NCBI GenBank assembly: GCA_002943765.1
Contig: PQWQ01000002.1
Span: forward strand, 3,720,001 to 3,784,000
From: Psoroptes ovis
Lineage: Eukaryota > Arthropoda > Arachnida > Sarcoptiformes > Psoroptidae
Direction of reading: 5' to 3'
Length of the DNA: 64,000 nucleotides
Shown here: one piece after another, positions 11,222-23,049 of the stretch
Position numbering within the stretch: the first letter of the stretch is position 1
Layout: every line of letters begins with the position of its first letter
The notes under the pieces: generated by a model
The model's database searches: none
What the model was told of the DNA's origin: nothing
Seen by the model: only the letters and a program-made list of their open reading frames with translations
Position numbers and translations under genes: made by a program

Positions 11222-13557
11222 CTATGATGGAGCAACATTTGTTGATAATATCTCAACGTAATTGGCTGGATAAAGGCCAACTCTTCCATCTTTACGACCT
11301 TTACACCATCCTTGATCATCTTCATCTTCTAATTTTTCAAATATATCACCTATTTGATTTGAGATTGAAAAAATAACATAACGTTGCTCATAAAATTTTC
11401 AAAGATTCTTACCTTGTTTGAATGATAATTCATCTGATTCAGCACCTTCATAATCATATAATGCTTTCACCAATACACCTGGTTCACCATTATCCACTAA
11501 TACATCGGTCGTTGAATAATCTTCCCAATCTTCATGATCATCTTCAAATGGATTTTCATTATCATTCGTATGATTATTTTTACCATTTGACCTTTGAAAT
11601 GGACAAAACAAAAATTAATTCAATCGAAATTATGTTTTATGATAAAACTTGAGAAATCTTACGTTGCCACTCTTTTGGTGATTGCTGTCGCGTTTGGAGA
11701 TGTACTGACTCTTATATTGTTTCCATTATTTATACATTGATCATCATTGACCATTGCTTTATTATCATTATCATAATTATAATTATCTGTATGTTGATAA
11801 TTTGATAATATAACATTGCCATTGTCATAACCATTTTTTCTGTCTTTTTTCGATATGTTTGCTAGATCATGATTATATTCCTATTTGAAAATTGAAATCA
11901 TATCGAATAGATATGTGGATATGGATTAAAAAACAATAAAACCAAAATGAAATGAATAATTACATATTTGTCATGTCAATGATAATGAAAAGATTCAAGT
12001 AAATTCAAAATATTATAAGGAATAAATTAAAAATGAATCTAAGATTTGAGATATGAAAGAGAAAACGAATTCTATTAACCGAATGAGAGAATTGTCAAAA
12101 GAAAAGTGAAAAAGACAGAATCCCCAATGATAATATTCAAAATTAATTTACAGGTAATTCTTCCGTCAATTTATGTTGATTGACCAATGTTATTCCATTC
12201 TCGGACACACCAGCTTTTTTCTTAATTATTTCACGGAATTCTTCACTATATTCCTGTGTACATTAATATTTTTGTGTGCATAACAATAAAGCCATTTAAC
12301 AAAAACGACAACGATAAGTTCAAAAAACGCAAGGCAATCAGATATTAATTTGATTTACATCGGAGACAATGACACAAATGCAATTAATTAAATACATTAA
12401 ACAAATATTGAGATTTTCATGCAAAAATTAAATAAAAATAAAAAACAAATTATATACATGAAAAATTAATTTAAGGTTATCAATTAAGGTTCAAAGAAAC
12501 ATCAAAAACCCTCGATGAAAGACTTACCTCAAATTGTGGCCAATTCATTGCCATACCTGTGCCGAATGTATTGGACCAATATTTTAAATCTTTTGATGCA
12601 TCAGCATTTTGTATGGTATGTCTAAATTCTTCATATATCGTCGACAATTCTATCATTTTTGAAATATTAAGGCAATTGTGTATTGTGAATAAAATTTCTT
12701 TGAAAAATTTCAATCGTTTTTCCTCAAATTCTTGACAACGTTCAAATACTTGCTCCATATCTTCAATATATCGTGAATTTAGCGCATTTATTTCATTCAA
12801 TGATTGCTCATATTTGTCTCTAGTTTTTTGTACTTCATCTTTTGCTTTTTGCACACGATCTTGTAATTTTTTAACCTAAATTTGAACAGTAATTAATATT
12901 AATTCGAATAATAAAAATCAATCGAATCTTACCTGATCAGGCGATAATGATGTATCGCCGGATGCATTTCTTTCTTGATTAATGATTGAACGTTCATTTT
13001 TACATGCATTGAAATAGTCTTGTTTGCATTTATTCACTTTTGTCAGTAATTTCGCCCATGGTTTTTGAGCCTATTAATTATGATAAATTGAAAGTAATAA
13101 ATTAAATTGTTCCATATATATAAATCGATATATTATTCAATACCTTTTTGAATGCTTCATCAAATTCTTTTTTCTCTCTTAAATGCATCACATTTTTATG
13201 ATAATTATCTTTTTGCCAATTACGTATTTTGGCCACTGCATCTTTTTCTAGATTGTTTTTAATTTTTATATGTAAATCTGAACGTTTATCAGCTTCAGCT
13301 AGCATGCCTTTCCATGCTGATTCAGTTGTACCATATTCAGGACCTTTAACAATTAAATCTTCCCATTTTTTTGACCATTGTCGTAAATTTTTTGCATATG
13401 AATATTCAATTTCACTACGTTCTTTTATCAATGTACATAGATCATTACATAGCCTATGACCATCTTCAGTACGTTTAGTTGTTTTTTTATAATTTCCTGG
13501 TTCCCAAAAACTATCCGATGATGCTGATCCTATTGCTTCATCACTATGATGAGACAT
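11222..13557 (-). CDS. Synd: Syndapin/PACSIN: F-BAR plus SH3 endocytic adaptor
   Basis: Bends membranes and recruits dynamin and N-WASP during endocytosis. Seven exons (minus strand order): 13557-13144, 13070-12933, 12875-12528, 12253-12152, 11880-11663, 11591-11413, 11349-11222, all in phase, 508 residues. The F-BAR domain fills about residues 15-290: SFWEPGNYKKTTKRTEDG, LCTLIKERSEIEYSYAKNL, then predicted long helices with KAQKPWAKLLTKVNKCKQ and VQKTRDKYEQSL. A Asn/Asp-rich linker carries NENPFEDD, an NPF motif of the kind that binds EH domains. The C-terminal SH3 begins VKALYDYEGAESDELSF and ends GWCKGRKDGRVGLYPANYV. Length and domain order match animal PACSINs. Confidence 0.96.
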
Positions 13558-15704
13558 TTTTTTTCAAAAATTTTCAATTGTTTATCATATATAAATAATG
13601 AATTAATGACTTTAAAAATTGATGAAATTTCACAAATGAAAAAGTTTATAAACAATTTAACAATTGCGAAACCAACACCCACAAAATATATTCACATAAT
13701 TTATATTAAATAAAAAAATATCAAAATTATCATCTATGATAGAAATCATTAACAAAGAAACAAACACCTGGTCCACCACACCTGTTGGCCAATAAGAATA
13801 ATATTTCACAAAATTTTAATCATTTTGAAATTTAAAATGAAAATTGTTTCAAAAAATATTCAAAAATCAGCTGTGAATTATTCGGAAAAATAAAAACAAA
13901 AATGAAATTCCATTTCTTCTTTAAAAATTCTCATTAAAAAACAAGCTTAATGCATGTAAACATTTGAACATAAATACACAAACGATCGTAGAAAATTTTC
14001 GAGTAAAGAAATAAACAATTTCATAAGATGTTAACACACACACAAACGGTAGTAGTATACGGCGGTATATATGTAGTACACGGTGTTATGAATTTATAAT
14101 GTTTTCAATATCATCAATTGGATGTTTGATGTCATTTGGACATTTTTTTTCATTTATTGATCATCATCATCATCATCATCATCGTTCAATAATTAAATTA
14201 TTTGGACTAAATTTTTTGGATGTTTTTTTCGAATTGTAAACAACAAAGTTGAATGAAATAATCAAAATAAACAAGTGATGATCACTTCTTTTGTAGAAGT
14301 ATGGCTTTGACTTGATTTTTTTTATTTTTTTAAAAAATTTAAAAGACATTCGTAGGCGGTAATAGTAGCATTTGATGATATTGGATGCTATTCGGTGAAA
14401 ATATTGGTGGCAGCAATTTGACGATTGCATATATATTTCTGTTTATCATTCACATTTACATTCATCAAGAGACATCTCTACGTTATCATTTAACATATTT
14501 ACCTGAAGACTTACTGCTATCTAAGCAATCAATGCTTGTGATCATGCATTTTGGATGGGCAAATTCAAAAATAAAACTTTTTGCATCCGAAAATATCCAT
14601 CCATTATATTATGAAATCAAGGCGCCAATCATTTAGTTTGTTTCATTTAATCTATAGTCAATGCCAAAAGAAGGAAACTTGTGATGTGTCGTTTTTCTCT
14701 TTCACATTTTTTTCGATTCACAATTTTTTCTACAGACTAACATATTTGTAAAATGAAATGGAAAAAAAATTTGATGAGATGCAATTGAAATTGAAAATCC
14801 AAATGAAATCAATTTTAAAATTGAAATATTGTCGCATACTTATAAATCAATGTGGCGATTGACTGAGGAGAGAGAGATATTTATGTCAGATCAAGTCAGC
14901 TTAAGTATACATAATCTTATCAATAAGAAGAATGTCACTCAAAATTGTTGACAATTTTTTCAAATTTGTTTGCTGAGAAAAAACAACAATCAATCGATGG
15001 TTGTCATGATCCCTCGCGATTATGATCAAGTGAATGATGTCTGAAATCGCAAAATAAGGAACATTTTGACATTAAGGAACAGTCTTATTAGGGCTGTTCA
15101 TAGTAACCTAAACCCTTGACCCTAATCTAATGAAATTTGATGAATCTATTTTACGGAAATCTGCTTAATCATTCCATTAAATTAATTAATGGAAAGTCAT
15201 CAAATCATTTATATTGGATATAAATTTGATGTATGAGATAGAATGTAAGGTGATACATCAGTAAATATTTTTTTAAAAATAGAAAAATTAATTATTGGTT
15301 ACCATCGTCATAACGATATATCGGTAAATTCATTGCTAATGATTAATAATTAATTTGATGCTTTATCACGAAAATTAATTATTTGATTCTCCGTTAATCA
15401 TTATTCCCTCTCGTTTCGATCATCAATTTTGATCATTATATGGCTCCACATTGGAAATTTTTTTTCAGGGAAAATTTCTCACACAACACGGAAAATGTCC
15501 TATGAACAAGATGAATGTATCATCGATTCATTTTCGATTGATTGACCTTTATGAATTGGATAAACGGGTCGCTTAGTTATGGTTAGAGACCTTGACCTTA
15601 TATTTTGAATAGTCGATTTATGAATGTATGGCACATAGAGTATCGCTGATCAATAAATGTCATAAAAAACTAGAATTTTTTTTTTATTTGAATAAAAAAA
15701 ACTT
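13558..15704. other. Intergenic, includes an ATC trinucleotide repeat
   Basis: About 2.1 kb. A CAT/ATC run lies at 14160-14184. The part just above 13557 should be the PACSIN promoter and 5' UTR. Remaining open frames are short and AT-driven. I see no gene. Confidence 0.5.
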
Positions 15705-17185
15705 TCAAGTTTTAGCCAAATCAAATACATTAGTATTTATAGAGGATTCGTGTTTGCATCTTGTACACCTCCTTTGATGCTCAATATCATCGAAATTTAG
15801 AATATCATTGGCACAGCCAACACCACCACCTCCAATGCTATTGCTAAGGTCATCTAATCCGCCGCCGCCACCAAGCAATAAACGTTTTGATTCGATTGTT
15901 GATTCATCATTAAATTTTGAAGAATCTATGGCTAGATGTATGGGATAATTTTGATCAAAATAAATTTATCGATTTAATCAAAATATGTCGTACCTGTGTT
16001 TGTTTCAATAACTTTGAACAAAACATGAATTATGATACCGGATAGACAAATACACAAACCAATAAAATTAATCAATGATATTTGATCACCATTAAAATTA
16101 ATAGCAAGATACAGTGTGAATATTTCTTTGAAAATACCAGCCATTGACAAGGTCAATGATGATGTAAATGTTAACAGAAGATATTCAGAAAATTCCATCA
16201 AAAATGCCAATAAAGAACCAATCAATATTAGATTCCATGGTATAATGTCGAAGGTTAATATGTTATTATTAACTGATATGGTATCATAATTTAAGTGATA
16301 AGTGATAACTGGTAAAATTTCAAATACAAACGCTAATGGTAATAGACCAATAATCATCCATGGCTGGATATGATACATCATATCGATTGGATGGCTCAAT
16401 GCTGTCCGTTTGAAATATTTAAAAAAAATCAATATAAGTCTGAAGATTGATTAAGTTTATTCGAACTTACAACTTTCTTTTCTTTGCATTAATTTTTGTG
16501 ACAATGTCCATCTCAAACCGCTAAGCATTGATGCACTAAGTACCAACAGAAATCCATTTAATTGAAATTGTGTTGATTTATAAGTGAACATGAATAATCC
16601 GATTGATATCAATGAAACAATTACTATCAATGAAAGGCGCTTCAAATTGATAAAATCAAATAATTAGAAATTGATTAAGTCAGCCAATTCATTCATTATT
16701 CTGATTCAAATACCTTCTTTTCTAGGTCGAATATCATAGCAAATATTAGTATGAATATGATACATGTCGATTTGGTCATTGTATACAGAGATATTGTTAT
16801 GAATTCAAAACTCCAATTAGAAAATCCTATGTCCAAAGCTGATGCTATACCGGGCAATCCGATACGAATGATGTTATCATTCCAATTCAAGGTAATACGC
16901 GGAATACCGGTAAATTTACGATAAACAATACGATAACAGGTTGATAAAAACAATTTTATGACTAAATGACATATTACAATAATTAATGGATAATGAAAAC
17001 GCTATTGATATGCATATTTAAAAAAAATAGAATTATTGAGTGAATCAATTAAAAATTTTGATCAATCAACATACTTTTATAAACCATTTTTGATAGAATG
17101 TAATACCGATCGAAAATGTATAATAAATCAGAATCAATCCGATTGTACGCATTGTAATGAATAATTTAAAATTGTTAACAATCAT
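15705..17185 (-). CDS. SLC35C2-like nucleotide-sugar/triose-phosphate transporter family protein
   Basis: Multi-span Golgi/ER membrane protein of the drug/metabolite transporter superfamily. Vertebrate SLC35C2 is linked to Notch fucosylation. Exons: 17185-17075, 17001-16714, 16639-16471, 16401-15994, 15931-15705. Diagnostic segments are TIGLILIYYTFSIGITFYQK, GIASALDIGFSNWSFEFITI followed by SLYTMTKSTCIIFILIFA, LFMFTYKSTQFQLNGFLLVL, GLRWTLSQKLMQRKES and HPIDMMYHIQPWMI. About nine to ten hydrophobic segments are visible; the tail is cytosolic and glycine-rich. The start is the first ATG in the first supported exon. The frame stays open further upstream, so an additional 5' exon cannot be excluded. 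The last exon has two in-frame acceptors 6 bases apart. Confidence 0.92.
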
Positions 17186-18554
17186 TTTTTCTTCTCTTTT
17201 TTCAATAGGTGGTGTATAACATAAAGGAAAGTTTCGTTGAGTTGTTAAGAAATTATCTGCATATGTTATCAATTAGTTTTATAAACGTCTCTAAGATCAT
17301 GAATGATCACTAATTGGTTCAGATAATCAATTATAAAATTGAATGAATATAAATTTGTCGGAATATTCAATATGTGGAAATGTCGATTTTCATTGAGTGT
17401 ATTGAATAACGATTATGAATACTGATAATAATTTTATGGATTGTATGCCATGGACTAAAATTAAAATTTAACAAAATTTATAAAGATATGAGATAAAAAT
17501 AAACAAAACAATATCGAAACAATCATTGATTAGTAGTCAATAAGTGCATATTTGCTTATACAAACACATATTTGTATGTTTATCAACGATAATCAACCAT
17601 ATATAATATAATTACAATTGAAATTGGCAACGATTGCATATTTTTTTGCATATGATCATTTGATTTGTGATATACATGTGAAGCATTTACATTTTTTTAA
17701 ATGATTGATTTGTGAAAGGGTCTTTGGACCTTGAATTGAATGTTGAATGGGTTCTGTATCGATGCGAAATCGAATATTTAATCTTATTGTACGAATTTAA
17801 AAATACCGTAATTATCATACCATGATGATGGTCAATCATTGTAAATAAAAAAAATTATGAAAAAAACATAAACAAATGATTATGATGTGATTATTTAATA
17901 AATAAGAAATTACTGAAAGCATGCGCAACATGAAAATGTACTTCTAAGCAAATGTTTAAGCAAAACCACCATGAATGGTGAACCTTTTAAATGGACAAAA
18001 AAATGAAGGTTAATGGATCATATTTAGACAAATTACATAACAAATAATACTTGCATAACCGTGGTTCTTTCATAACCATGTTGTGTTATCGACAAATGAA
18101 TGAATTTTAAAAATGTCAATGAACAAGTAGTTTTTTTATACGGAAAAAATAGAGAGAATAAGGACAAGGATGCGAATGCATACTAAAAATCATGCAAGCA
18201 TTGATTGTAAAGTATCAATTAGTTCATATAATGATGTACTTTTCAAGTGATAGACAAATAAATAATTCAATTAATTCGAATTTTAATTGAGAAAAAAATT
18301 AATTTCTTTGATTGAAACATTATGGACATAATGTTGTCGTTGATGAAACCCGTTTTGTAGCTATGGCTGCAGTAAAATTAGGGTACTCCAAGTAACATTG
18401 ATATTGCCGAGACGTACCATTACGTCCATGGATGCTGAATTAATAGAATTTATTCGTGTAAAAACGTTTTAATACGTCATTAGGCTATGTAAAATAAAAT
18501 TCAAGAAAAAACAAGCAAAAGCTGGCGCAATCTGCCGATGGATATTCAAGTCGA
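17186..18554. other. Intergenic with one GC-richer island
   Basis: Mostly AT-rich. A compositional island at about 18310-18445 has open frames on both strands and is discussed in the findings. Otherwise I see nothing. Confidence 0.45.
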
Positions 18555-20239
18555 TTATTTGAAAAATTTTTTTCTTCGCTCTTTTGTGTTGATTCCTGTT
18601 GTTAATTTGTCACCATCTTGCGATGAACTTTCATCATCTGAGTCAGAATCAGAAGTTTCCGTATGTTTATCATCATATGTATTATCATCCGAATCTGTTG
18701 TTGTCGTATCTGAATCATTCGAAACGTTTTTTTTGACATTTTTCGATTGTTTAACTTTATGAATATTATTTTTTTCTGTCAATTTCAATGATGTACGATT
18801 TGATGATTGAAGTGATGGTCTACTTTTTATGGATTTATTTCGAATTTTAGAATCACCTTTAACCATTAAAATGTCTGGTGTTGAATTGAAACGTTTCAAT
18901 AATTTAGTAGTGTTGCCATCATTTCTATCACTTATACTATTCGATTTATTGACAATTTTTGTACCTTTTATAAATGATTGATCATCAGTTTTTGAAAATT
19001 TGTTGACAATGACATTATCACCTTTATCCTGATGTTGATTATTATCATCGTCCTCAACATCTTCACCATCCGCATCTTCTTCATCAGTATTATGATCAAT
19101 GCAATCATCTTCATCTGTATCATCATCGTCAGAATCTATCGAATCAATATGATCATTCATTTTGGAACTAAACTTGAAAAAATCATTGAAATATCGCAAA
19201 TCACCAGATGGTTTCATCATATCCAAAGCATATTTATAAATATATGTGAGATTGTTGAATGATCGCATCGTGAAACGCAATTCCGTGAGTATCAATTTCA
19301 ATATGAATTTCTATAAGAATATGAATAAGCATTTTGATTAATAATTTATTGAGATTCATCGAATTTCATCATATTTGACATTTACTGACCTTAAACCCTT
19401 TCATTTTCATCATTTCATAGGATTGTATACATTTTTCTAATGATCTTTGTTCATTTTTTGATCGCAATTTATTTGTCGAACGATGTAGGCGGCGATTGGA
19501 TTGTATTTGTTGCTGTTGATTCATCGTGAGGTTTGTTGTTGATGATTGACGTATCCAATTCAATTTAGGATTTGATTCTTTCGACATTTTATTATAATTG
19601 GATCTAATTTCTTCCTTGAATTAGATAAAAAAAAATTCCAATGATTATTCATTTCTTAATCAATTCATTCAGACATTCATCAAACTTACACGTTGTTTTT
19701 GTAATGTTTCACCATATTCTGCAATGAATGGAAATAGTTTGTCTTCAAGATATAAAATCTGTGTTTATTAGAAATTACTATGTTTCTTAATCTTTTGTCA
19801 CACTCATACATACCTCTGAATCTCTATGATCTTGTATTAATCTTACAATTTTCGATAATTCATTAGTAGTTTTGGCCATAGTTGGCGATAATAATTGTGT
19901 GGTGGAAATATTGGCCAACGATTCGGCTAATAAGTCACCAGAATCACGTAATTTTCCATTACGCTTATTATATGTTGATAATGATTTCAATAATACAGCG
20001 ATTTGTTGTTCATAATTTTCATTTTGTATCAAAATATAACGTATTTTAGATTTTCTATTTATTGAATGTCAAATTGAAATTTGAAACATTGTCATTATTT
20101 TACCAAACATTTACATCAAGCGACAAAGGTTACATAAAAACCAAACTTACTTGCTAATACCTTGATCATTACCAATGACCTTATCATCATTGTTTATTTG
20201 TTGTGGTAAATTACGATTTTTCTTAGCCATCATTGTCAT
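18555..20239 (-). CDS. CIBAR/FAM92-like BAR-domain protein
   Basis: Vertebrate FAM92/CIBAR proteins bind CBY1 and shape membranes at ciliary bases; transfer of that role here is inference. Exons 20239-20151, 20054-19814, 19758-19690, 19614-19390 and 19310-18555 join in phase to give 459 residues. The first two-thirds is predicted coiled helix. Blocks that line up with the family are IVRLIQDHRDSEILYLEDKL with FPFIAEYGETLQKQREEIR (family: LQDYRQAEVERLEAKV...) and SLEKCIQSYEMMKMKGFK before a helix LTELRFTMRSFNNLTYIY. The C-terminal ~200 residues are unlike the family: a strongly acidic Asp-rich stretch, then Ser/Thr/Lys-rich, ending RRKKFFK. Three in-frame ATGs open the first exon (MTMM); the first was chosen. 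The family call rests on alignment by eye. Confidence 0.68.
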
Positions 20240-20815
20240 TGAATTTTGTATTAAATTTGCATATGTAATGAATACTAATACTTTGTTATCGATTCAAAAT
20301 TCAATTTGTTATGACATTTTCATCATTTTCAATGTTTGTCTATATTTTCATACAAACATTACTAAGCAATGCGTCACTATGGTAACACAACAAAAAATAC
20401 CTTCGAAAATTAATCAATCAACATTTACCCTAAAATAAACAATGGCCAATAAAAAGAATGAGATAAAAAATGAAAAACCTTCAAAATTTTAATCTAAAAA
20501 TATTTCGCATTTAATTGAAATAAATATTTTCGTTGATTGATTGACGCAAATAGAAAAAAATTTAAACGATTTCATCAATATTTCAATCGATTTTTTTATT
20601 TTAAAAAAATTATTTAAAATATACAAATTATCGATCATTTATCGATTTAAAGATTGACATTTTTTTTAATTAATTAAAAGGCACTATTATTAGCTTTAAT
20701 GTACTAAAATATGATTAAGTAGTATTGAATAAGAGATCGAATAATTATTTAAGATTGGCACTCTGGACACTGGTTTCAAAGGCTTTTTATGATTCAAAGC
20801 CCCTCAACTTTTAAA
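20240..20815. other. Intergenic, AT-rich
   Basis: Lies between the CIBAR-like start and the ataxin-1-like stop, same strand. It should contain the CIBAR-like promoter and the ataxin-1-like 3' UTR. No gene seen. Confidence 0.5.
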
Positions 20816-23049
20816 TCATTTAGAGTTGAGATTTTTTCCTTGCCTTATTCCATTATCATCATCATCATCATCATCAATATTTTCTACATCAATCAAATCG
20901 TCGGTATCATCATCCACTTTTCGTGTACTATTTTCAATATTTGAAGCACTTTTTGCATTTTTCGATTCTGATATATGTACAGATGATGGTGTATGCGGTA
21001 GAACATTATGATTATTGCTACTTATGGTGCTGTTTGGAGTGATTGTAGATGGTGTCATAGGATTATAATGATGATTATTGGATTTATGATTAATTTTATT
21101 CGTCAATGTTATCACAATATCACCGACTAATAATCTATGACAATTCAAACCATAATGTTTGAAAGTATTCGATGGTGATAGTGAACACCAACCTTTTTGA
21201 TATACAAAAAATGGATGATCAATAGTCGTATTCATTGATACTTTTGACCGTTGCGCGCCGATCAACAGCAATAATCGTGTACTATTATCTTTGATTGCAA
21301 TCAGTTCAGCCAATTCAATGCAAAATCTATCATTATTTGTTGCACATTCAATAAAATCTTTTGTAATTAAATCTTCGATTTTTTTCAAATTTCCATTATT
21401 CAATTTAATTGTTGAACCTTTACGAAAATAATTTGGAAATTCTGAAGTAGTTGATTTATTTTGCGATCCTTTATTAGAATGTTCTTGATGTTGCTGTTTA
21501 TTATCAACATTGTTACTATGATCATTTTTAACAAGTATTGAAGATGAAGAAGATTTTGATAATTTTGTATTATTTCGAATTTTATTCGCATTTCTATTAG
21601 TATCAGGGGACGGAAATTCAAAGGTGGTTGGGGTGTGTGGATGATTATTTGTTGGTTGCTGCTGATTATAATGAGACAGCGGTATCGGTGGAGCTGATAA
21701 TGGTATATGATAATCAAGATTATAACAATAATTCGATGTTACTGGTAAAGGTAAAGGTGATGAGGGCAATGGGTGTTGATGATGATGATTCATACGATAA
21801 ATAGATGATGTATTTATATTTGGTGGCTTTATCAATGAACGATGTTTGCGAGATGCGGATACGGCCGTATTCGTGCTGAGATTTGGTTCATTTATTTGCG
21901 ATTTTAATAATTCAGAATTTTTTCGTTTAAGACTTTGTGATAATGGCAGCTGTGATGGTGGTGCATTAGCAGAACTACTACCGCTTACCACAGTCGTATC
22001 ATTACTCTTGTTTTGATCAGCCTTATTTTCATCACATTTTCGGGTCAAATCAATAATTTGATTTTCGATCCTAGATGATGATATTTTTACATCGTCTGAT
22101 GATGCTGACATCTTCGCTGATGAATCATTCAGTTGACTCGATAACATAAATGGTGAATTGGCTTCCGAAGATCGATGTTGATAATATGAATGATAGATTG
22201 ATGGCATCAAATGATGAGGATAATGTGCATATGTGAATGCTGATGGAGAAGGATTGGACCATTCTATGAAAATTATAAGCGAATAAATTATCAACATTTT
22301 AAATAAACTATATCTGCTAAGAAATTTTCCTTCAAAAAAATTCATCTACCTGAATTCATTGATTTACTATTATTTCTATTATTTGTACATTTGATAAATG
22401 TACTTGAATTGCCATTGTTATTGATTGCTCCAAATTGTGATTGAGAAAGTTTACCAGGAATTTCGATTTGTTTGTCAAATTTTTCAACATTAAATTCTTT
22501 AGATTGTATTGATTTGAATGCTGATGATGGTGTTGTTGTTAGATCTATTTTTTTAATTGATTTTAAACTTTCAGATTGATATGAATCTAAAGGTGTCGGT
22601 GTTGTTGGAATTAGTTCATTATTATTATTATCGCTAGTTAATTTTGAGGGTATCCATGATTTAGAATGATGATGAAGATGTATTGGTGCCGATGTTGATG
22701 AAGCGGAAGATGCTGAAGATGTTGATGAGCAACCACTTGATGATAGATAACCGGGTGGTGATTGTGAACATTGTGATGGCAATGAAGGTGGAAATGGAAA
22801 TGCTGTCATAATTGGTGATGTTCGACTATAAGATTGTGTTGCTGCTGAAAATAAAGTCGAAGGTGGTGGAGTTAAGGCTATAGATGATGATTGTTGATTA
22901 GCATTAATCGATTCCATTCTTCCATTCGCTGTTAAATTATGTCTATTATTATGTAAATGATTGATATTAAGATGATGATGAGGATGATGGTTATTCGATG
23001 TTGTTGATAACATCATTGTTTGTGGTATATTGAAAATATTGGCACTCAT
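20816..23049 (-). CDS. Ataxin-1-like protein with AXH domain
   Basis: Ataxin-1 family transcriptional co-repressor; the AXH domain mediates dimerisation and binding to partners such as Capicua. Exons 23049-22350 and 22263-20816, joined in phase 1, give 715 residues. The only globular part is the AXH domain at roughly residues 470-580: YFRKGSTIKLNNGNLKKIED, LITKDFIECA, IDHPFFVYQKGWCSLSPSNT, then LNCHRLLVGDIVITLTNK. The rest is disordered: His, Ser, Pro and Asn runs in the first exon and an Asp run at the C-terminus. There is no long polyglutamine tract like that of human ATXN1. Domain position in the C-terminal half matches the family. Confidence 0.88.

Noticed and set aside
14160..14184. Short tandem array as a CRISPR-like or satellite array
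   Set aside because: It is a plain ATC trinucleotide run with no spacers.
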